The notes below the pieces were generated by a model. It did no database searches. It saw only the letters and a list, made by a program, of their open reading frames with translations, and was not told where the DNA came from. Positions 20,106 to 24,011 of a DNA stretch of 24,011 bases are shown piece by piece. The translations under genes were made by a program, and so were the position numbers. The stretch spans positions 1 to 24,011 of the forward strand of contig DASWFI010000079.1 in assembly GCA_036394315.1 (NCBI GenBank), given 5' to 3'. Every line of letters starts with the position of its first letter. Within the stretch, counting starts at the first letter, position 1. The DNA comes from DASWFI01 sp036394315 (GTDB lineage Bacteria; Patescibacteriota; Doudnabacteria; UBA920; O2-02-FULL-48-8).

Positions 20106-20858
20106 TTACTTAATCTTATTAAGCAGCTCCTTATAATCCTTTGTAGTGAGATGCCATCCACCTGGACGCAACGGGTTGTCTAAGTCGTCCACTACAATAT
20201 AAATAACATAACCCAATGTAGCGATGGCAAGCACAAAAATATAATCCAACCAAGTATCTCTGACACCGATAAGTAAAGATAGTCCGATTAGTAATACGTC
20301 AGAAAATAATAATGTATATTTGAGAATTTTTGGCAAGTGGAAAGAGGCATAATGCAGTCGTTCCGAGCGATGCTTGAGAATATCCATAAAGATTTCAAAG
20401 GTTGTGGGCATTAAATCGGGTGCCTCTTTAAGAACTTCAAATATGCTGTTATGAAGTTCAGACACTATCTTTTCAATCTCATCACTCTTTTGCCCTTGTT
20501 CTGTTTTTTTCCAGCCTTGTTTTATGACGGATGCAAGATAGGATTTTATAATTTTATGGAATTTATCACCAAGAGATTTGGGGAAATGTTTTGACCAGAG
20601 CCATAATTCGTTTAATTCATTGACTTCGCCCTTCGTAGCATCAACTAAATTATTCCAACGCTCATTTTCTGAAAGAATGACAAAAGCCGAAAAAATCGCA
20701 AAGATAATACCTATTGTTGAATACAAATAAGTAAGGCCTCCTAAATCAGATATTAGGGTAGAAACATTGTAGTAAACATAGCTACCCCCAGTTCGCAGCA
20801 ACAAGAAGAATACAGAAAAAATTATTAAAAATAATATAACTTTATGCGAATTTTTCAT
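20106..20858 (-). CDS. Four-helix membrane protein, DUF4239/bestrophin-like
   Basis: A 250-residue protein with two N-terminal helices (VILFLIIFSVFFLLLR and YLYSTIGIIFAIFSAFVIL), a cytoplasmic helical region of about 120 residues, and two C-terminal helices (YTLLFSDVLLIGLSLLIGV and YIFVLAIATLGYVIYIVV). The last is followed by DDLDNPLRPGGW. Four helices in this 2+2 layout and a DLDNP(F/L)xG motif after the last one are features of DUF4239, a bestrophin-related family of unknown function, possibly ion-conducting. The assignment rests on those features. I use the ATG at 20858; the frame also has a TTG three codons earlier. It has a good promoter at 20894-20922. Confidence 0.75.
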   Translation of the reverse strand: MKNSHKVILFLIIFSVFFLLLRTGGSYVYYNVSTLISDLGGLTYLYSTIGIIFAIFSAFVILSENERWNNLVDATKGEVNELNELWLWSKHFPKSLGDKFHKIIKSYLASVIKQGWKKTEQGQKSDEIEKIVSELHNSIFEVLKEAPDLMPTTFEIFMDILKHRSERLHYASFHLPKILKYTLLFSDVLLIGLSLLIGVRDTWLDYIFVLAIATLGYVIYIVVDDLDNPLRPGGWHLTTKDYKELLNKIK

Positions 20859-20893
20859 TGGTTTCAAAAGTTTTTGAGCTTAACTGCACCCTA

Positions 20894-20922
20894 AGCATAG
20901 CAATTGTCTGAATAGCTGTAAA
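20894..20922 (-). promoter_or_regulatory. Promoter of the DUF4239-like gene
   Basis: Minus strand: TTTACA (20917-20922), 17 bp, TATGCT (20894-20899), with TGC before the -10. It lies between the terminator of small RNA copy 2 and the gene, giving a UTR of about 30 nt with no Shine-Dalgarno. Confidence 0.6.
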
Positions 20923-20944
20923 GAAAAGTAAATTGTGGTAAATA

Positions 20945-21072
20945 ACAAAAAAGACCGATCGTAAAATCAGTCTTCTTTGTTCATGAGAACACGCACACCT
21001 TATCGACGCCTCTCGGTCGCTCGATAAAAAGTTGTCTTCTGGCTGAACAGCCCGGTTGCGAACTTGTCTAAT
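20945..21072 (-). ncRNA. Candidate structured small RNA, copy 2
   Basis: Minus-strand transcript predicted from TATAGT (21079-21084) to a terminator at 20947-20978. Stem 1 (21049-21064) is AGTTCG-CAAC-CGGGCT: relative to copy 1, two pairs change to U-G. The middle here forms a strong hairpin, TTATCGA facing TCGATAA, with inner CG and CC/GG pairs and a GAGA (GNRA) loop. Stem 3 (20979-20990) is GTTC-TCAT-GAAC. The terminator is GACTGAT-TTTACG-ATCGGTC with a long A/T extension, and its AAGAC/GTCTT arms replace AAACA/TGTTT of copy 1. It sits between the secreted-protein gene and the DUF4239 gene. Confidence 0.62.
20947..20978 (-). terminator. Terminator of small RNA copy 2
   Basis: Minus strand: 7 bp inner stem around the TTTACG loop, extended by AA/TT and further A/T pairs, ending in TTTTTTG. 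It is stronger than the copy 1 version. Confidence 0.75.
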
Positions 21073-21142
21073 AGAGACACTATAAGGAATTCTGAGAGAG
21101 TTTCATAGAAACGATTTGACACACCTTGCGCTCTCGGCAAAT

Positions 21143-21168
21143 AAAAAAGCCCATCGAGGGGCTTTTTT
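21143..21168 (-). terminator. Terminator of the secreted-protein gene
   Basis: AAAAAAGCCC and its complement GGGCTTTTTT around a 6 nt loop, 10 bp perfect. It starts 11 bp after the stop at 21179. The A and T arms make it usable on both strands. Confidence 0.85.
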
Positions 21169-21178
21169 AGGTCTAATC

Positions 21179-22243
21179 TTAATCGTGCTTATTATTGTGG
21201 TTTTTGTTATGGTTATGGTCCTGGCCATGGTCGTGGTTATTATTATCACCGTGATTATGCTTATCCTTATCGTCCTTGTCATGGTGATTCTCGACAAATC
21301 TTATACACTCGCCTTGATTTTTGAAGACAGGGTTATTAAAGGTTTTCCATCCGCCGTTCTTGCATTGATCTTTGTTTGTGGGCGGGCCTACGAGAATCGG
21401 TCCCGACATTTGCGAAAAGTTGTCAAACAAAAATCCTTTGCCTGCGTTTGCTGGATGCGCAGTTCCGCTGGAGCGAAAGAGAACAGTTTTCACAATTCTC
21501 GGACTCTGCTCGGCCGCAGCTTCACTGTCGTATCGATAATAATTTTCCCAAGAAGTTCCGGTATGGACTAAACCGCCGTCAATATACACTTTAACTACAT
21601 CGTTAGACGGCCCATCGATTACATCCATTGTAAGTTTTATTTTATGGGGAACTGTCCGACTAAGTCCAGTTGCCACTTGCGTTTCTACAAAGTTGGCAGG
21701 GTTAGCTGTGCCCTGGACATCATCAAAAAACACATTTATTCCAGTTAGGCCATCTTCAAAGCGCAGGTAGCTCATACGCGAACCATCGCCCCTGTCCGGA
21801 GAAACAGAGACGTGCATGCCAACTTGCTGTGTCGGCATTGTTGATGCAATGTCAAACTGCGTTTCAAAATGGTTCTGCCTTGCTCCGACTGAAAAAGTTC
21901 CTGCAGTAGCGGTTGTTTCCCCTACAGCATTGACTAGTGGCTTGGCAAAAGTTTGGTCACCAAAACAACCGCTGGTTATAGCGTCGGAAATTCTTAAACT
22001 CTGCTTTCCAAAAGTTGCATAACCATAGGTGTTAGTAGCAACCTTATGATCATACACCGCGCAACCGCTTCCTACGGAGCCGGTGCTAGTCCAACCGTCC
22101 TGGCCGTTGATGGAACCCGTAGTATACGGGGGGTTTTCAAAATTCACACTCAAACTGTCCGCGGAAGCGGTTAAAGGCAGAAGACCAGTCAATGGAACGC
22201 CTAATAATGCCGCCAAAGCCAGCCTGCCAAATAATTTTCTCAT
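21179..22243 (-). CDS. Secreted protein with lectin/laminin-G-like body and His-rich C-terminal tail
   Basis: A 354-residue exported protein. The signal peptide is clear: MRKLFGRLALAALLG, then VPLTGLLPLTASA, with cleavage expected after ASA at about residue 28. The body is beta-rich with jelly-roll-like strands (HFETQFDIASTMPTQQVGMH, KIKLTMDVIDGP, VVKVYIDGGLVHTG, KGFLFDNFSQM), suggesting a concanavalin-like fold. Next is a short two-Cys module, DQCKNGGWKTFNNPVFKNQG followed by ECIRFV, seen in secreted proteins of several phyla. The last 35 residues hold ten His and many Asp and Asn, a probable metal-binding tail. GAAAGGA precedes the ATG. It has no anchor, so it is probably released or cell-wall associated. 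Confidence 0.85.
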   Translation of the reverse strand: MRKLFGRLALAALLGVPLTGLLPLTASADSLSVNFENPPYTTGSINGQDGWTSTGSVGSGCAVYDHKVATNTYGYATFGKQSLRISDAITSGCFGDQTFAKPLVNAVGETTATAGTFSVGARQNHFETQFDIASTMPTQQVGMHVSVSPDRGDGSRMSYLRFEDGLTGINVFFDDVQGTANPANFVETQVATGLSRTVPHKIKLTMDVIDGPSNDVVKVYIDGGLVHTGTSWENYYRYDSEAAAEQSPRIVKTVLFRSSGTAHPANAGKGFLFDNFSQMSGPILVGPPTNKDQCKNGGWKTFNNPVFKNQGECIRFVENHHDKDDKDKHNHGDNNNHDHGQDHNHNKNHNNKHD

Positions 22244-22286
22244 TTTTTCCTTTCGTTAATTTAATAATTAAGTTAATCCAAATATA

Positions 22287-22327
22287 ATTATAGCAGAAAG
22301 AATATAAAAATAAGGTTAATTTGTCAA
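22287..22327 (-). promoter_or_regulatory. Tandem promoters of the secreted-protein gene
   Basis: Minus strand: an extended -10, TGCTATAAT (TATAAT at 22287-22292), about 40 bp before the ATG, and upstream of it TTGACA (22322-22327), 17 bp, TATTCT (22299-22304). The first shares TCTGCTATAAT with the cupin promoter. Confidence 0.55.
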
Positions 22328-22372
22328 CTCCTCTCGTAAAGAGTGAATGATTTTAGAACTAAATGAGACTGA

Positions 22373-23134
22373 TTATATTGAAGCAAGTTGACTATTCAGT
22401 TCACGCTCAAGCGTCGCCGAAAAATCCCGTATAATCCCCTGTTGATCGACTGGTAAAAAAGTACCGAGTTCACTTTTAAAATTAATTTGTTTTGCCTCTG
22501 CAATAACGCTATCTTTGATTTCGACAAGTTTTTTCTTCTGTTCCGGGGAGATCATCCCTTTACGCATAATGATATAGAGATCATAAAAGTCACGAGGTTT
22601 TTTGCGTTCGCGAAGCGCGCCGAAGATCTTTTCCTCCACAAGCTCATTTTGCGGCAAGTGAATAACCGTATAGGTGGGCACGAAATTGTTCGCAACGCTA
22701 TCTACTTCACCAACAACACTTCGGCCATTGCGTGATGATACATTTATCTCCACACCAACCGGCGGATATTCAAACATATGAAATGTGGCAACGCCAAAAT
22801 ATCCTCCGCTTGTAGCACCTATTTTATCTCCAAGTTCAACTTTTATGTCGGCACGCGCCATTTCTGCCAATACGTGTATAAAAAGTTGTTCAACGAATGG
22901 TTTAATCTCGTTTTGACTAACTCCAAACAAAGAAAAATCCAAATCTTCGGAAAAACGTGGACTACCATAGACAATACGAAGTGCTGTGCCCCCTTTGAAA
23001 AGCAATTTTTCAGCTTCCGGTAATTTATATAGCTCTCCCAAAAAAACATGTTGAAAGTATTCCCGGACTATATTTGGAAAAACCCCCATTTGATATTGTG
23101 TCCCCAATTTTTCAAGTGTTTCTATTGAAATCAT
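22373..23134 (-). CDS. abiEii: AbiEii-type nucleotidyltransferase toxin
   Basis: The toxin of an AbiE abortive-infection/type IV toxin-antitoxin pair. The 253-residue length is within the range of the shorter members. The nucleotidyltransferase core is LLFKGGTALRIVYGSPRFSE followed by DLDFSLF, with the GG(T) and DxD-type residues in place. The C-terminal motifs LVEEKIFGALRERKKPRDFY and DLYIIMRKG give the conserved Lys and RDxxDL. Relatives modify the 3' end of tRNAs. Its start overlaps the abiEi stop (ATGA), fixing the antitoxin, toxin order. No terminator is obvious after the stop; a short CTCTTTACGAGAG hairpin lies 35 bp downstream. Confidence 0.93.
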   Translation of the reverse strand: MISIETLEKLGTQYQMGVFPNIVREYFQHVFLGELYKLPEAEKLLFKGGTALRIVYGSPRFSEDLDFSLFGVSQNEIKPFVEQLFIHVLAEMARADIKVELGDKIGATSGGYFGVATFHMFEYPPVGVEINVSSRNGRSVVGEVDSVANNFVPTYTVIHLPQNELVEEKIFGALRERKKPRDFYDLYIIMRKGMISPEQKKKLVEIKDSVIAEAKQINFKSELGTFLPVDQQGIIRDFSATLERELNSQLASI

Positions 23135-23730
23135 CGTAATGTCGATTTAATTATACCATTAAGCTTCATGTTACCGAACAATTTTGCATAACGCAAAGCT
23201 CTTTCTGGATTGATTTTATTTTTACTAAAACGAGAAATCGGCTTCTGCCTATTTATAAGCCGCAGATAATTTGCATCCACGAATGCTTTTTCGATATTGG
23301 CAATATAAAAACTTAGGCCCTGTTGCTTTTGGATTTCATAGCCAGTATAAGCAGCCTTTTTTATTGTACGGTAAGAAAAGATTTTTCCTAAAGCTTCAAA
23401 TCGACGAGTGGCTTTGGTGGTAACTGAAGTGATCTCATATACTGTCTCCGGGATAACCCCATGATAAGACAGCGCAAATTCAAGCGATATGTATGACGGA
23501 CTATATAGTTTGTTAGCAACGTAAACATCTGGTGGCAAAGCGTCCGGAAAAACATAAAATTTTCGTTTAAGCTGCAAGATAAATCCCCGTTTCTTATATC
23601 TATGGAGTAAGGCTGATGCCGCAACTGTAGACACCCCAAAAAGCCTACGAATATCATTCGCGCTGAATATATAGAGTTTTTTACCCTTTATCTTAGCAGC
23701 AAAAGTTGTCTGATTCACTAATTTGACCAT
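23131..23730 (-). CDS. abiEi: AbiEi-type antitoxin / transcriptional regulator
   Basis: A 199-residue antitoxin with an N-terminal winged helix-turn-helix (IFSANDIRRLFGVSTVAASA, then LLHRYKKRGFILQLKRKFYV). The C-terminal domain contains PSYISLEFALSYHGVIPETV, YEITSVTTKATRRFEALGKI and IEKAFVDANYLR, as in AbiEi and related regulators. In characterised systems AbiEi represses its own operon by binding inverted repeats at the promoter; a palindrome covers the start codon here. The start ATG at 23730 lies within about 25 bp of a TTGACT/TAAATT promoter candidate, giving almost no leader. Immediately upstream is a truncated recombinase on the other strand. Confidence 0.88.
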   Translation of the reverse strand: MVKLVNQTTFAAKIKGKKLYIFSANDIRRLFGVSTVAASALLHRYKKRGFILQLKRKFYVFPDALPPDVYVANKLYSPSYISLEFALSYHGVIPETVYEITSVTTKATRRFEALGKIFSYRTIKKAAYTGYEIQKQQGLSFYIANIEKAFVDANYLRLINRQKPISRFSKNKINPERALRYAKLFGNMKLNGIIKSTLR

Positions 23731-23738
23731 ATTGTCAA
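23723..23738. promoter_or_regulatory. Inverted repeat over the abiEi start codon, operator candidate
   Basis: TTGAC, a 6 bp spacer and GTCAA, with a further GTCAA at 23761-23765. It overlaps the predicted transcription start and ATG of abiEi. Autorepression through inverted repeats is known for AbiEi proteins; binding here is inferred. Confidence 0.4.
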
Positions 23739-23758
23739 TTTACCAAAACGACTATAAA

Positions 23759-24011
23759 AAGTCAAGGAACGTCCGAAAACTTGAGCGTCTTTTTACTGTG
23801 TATATAGATCAAGATATTGATCAAGAACGTTACAGATTGGAGAAGAATCAGTTGGTATTAGAGAAAAAGACTCTTACGGAGCAGGTTGCCCGTCTGGAGC
23901 ATCAGCGGGATTCTTGGTTCGGACCTCTTCAGGACTTCATAAAAGAGGCAGAAAACCTAGGAGAAATAGCAGTCTCACCTTCCCTTCTACCTAAAAAATC
24001 AGCTGCATTAA
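23759..24011 (+). pseudogene. 5'-truncated serine recombinase fragment (resolvase/invertase C-terminal region), continuing past the window
   Basis: The frame is open from 23714 to the window end, but there is no start codon in a sensible place and the catalytic resolvase domain is absent. The translation RKLERLFTVYIDQDIDQERY, then RLEKNQLVLEKKTLTEQVAR and a segment containing DSWFGPLQDFIKEAENLG, resembles the coiled-coil C-terminal part of large serine recombinases, including those common in Patescibacteria (a DxxIDxxxYxxxKxxL pattern then a Trp-containing helix). Resemblance starts only at about 23770, some 40 bp from the abiEi start, so the N-terminal part has been lost, probably when the AbiE module arrived. 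The rest of the gene lies outside the window. Confidence 0.65.

Larger units (their letters stand above)
20938..21125 (-). repeat. Copy 2 of the diverged two-copy intergenic repeat
   Basis: Direct-orientation counterpart of 18508-18700. The two copies bracket the GGDEF and DUF4239 genes. The variable middle (about 20991-21025) differs strongly from copy 1, whereas the ends and hairpins are conserved. Confidence 0.8.

Noticed and set aside
21103..21571. Long frames opposite and beside the secreted-protein gene, rich in Ile, Thr and Val
   Set aside because: They are produced by the repetitive His/Asn/Asp codons of the real gene read in other frames; the real gene has a signal peptide, Shine-Dalgarno and terminator.
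1..24011. CRISPR arrays, rRNA genes or complete insertion sequences
   Set aside because: No regularly spaced direct repeats, no rRNA-like stretches and no intact transposase with terminal repeats were seen.
1..24011. Alternative genetic code with TGA as glycine
   Set aside because: Several well-defined genes, such as thpR and abiEi, end at TGA in the expected place and none of the recognised proteins has an internal TGA.

Overview
The window most likely comes from a small-genome bacterium of the Candidate Phyla Radiation (Patescibacteria). The evidence is indirect: short, tightly packed genes joined by 1-4 bp overlaps, small conserved proteins of a kind I associate with these genomes (a 50-residue CxxC protein, a DUF6496-like protein, a two-helix membrane protein ending in a basic tail), few Shine-Dalgarno sequences, and several genes whose -10 box lies only 5-7 bp before the start codon. 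TGA is used as a stop, so this is not a recoded Gracilibacteria-type genome. Lineage below that level cannot be read from the window.

Layout. 1-3526 is a minus-strand operon (thpR, a WecG/TagA-type glycosyltransferase, an unknown protein, gltX) behind the 3' end of an unrelated gene. 3648-5792 is a plus-strand operon for protein N-terminus formylation and deformylation (unknown 87-residue protein, def, NUDIX hydrolase, fmt). 5789-8518 is a minus-strand operon with an ABC-2 exporter, a pterin carbinolamine dehydratase and a pteridine-reductase-like SDR. 8574-11168 holds small minus-strand genes (PEBP/YbhB, membrane protein, acylphosphatase, CYTH, CxxC protein, a GC-rich orphan, DUF6496). 11217-12872 is a GT-C-like membrane protein carrying an in-frame palindromic repeat. 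13003-14427 is a RhlE-type DEAD-box helicase, followed by an apparent free-standing structured RNA gene and a eukaryotic-type (GSII) glutamine synthetase.

The right half (15.8-24.0 kb) is accessory in character: a cupin, a RibD/DHFR-like reductase, a HepT/MntA toxin-antitoxin pair, a PAS-GGDEF diguanylate cyclase with a structured leader, a DUF4239-like membrane protein, a secreted protein with a His-rich tail, and an AbiEi/AbiEii pair abutting a 5'-truncated serine recombinase. There are therefore two nucleotidyltransferase-based toxin-antitoxin modules within 6 kb.

The most notable observation is a pair of diverged, same-orientation intergenic copies at 18508-18700 and 20938-21125. Read on the minus strand, each has a -10 box, conserved hairpins and an intrinsic terminator. 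The differences between copies keep the hairpins paired on the minus strand only, through G-U wobbles and compensatory changes, which is the signature of a structured RNA of roughly 130 nt. I do not recognise it as a known family. They flank the GGDEF and DUF4239 genes.
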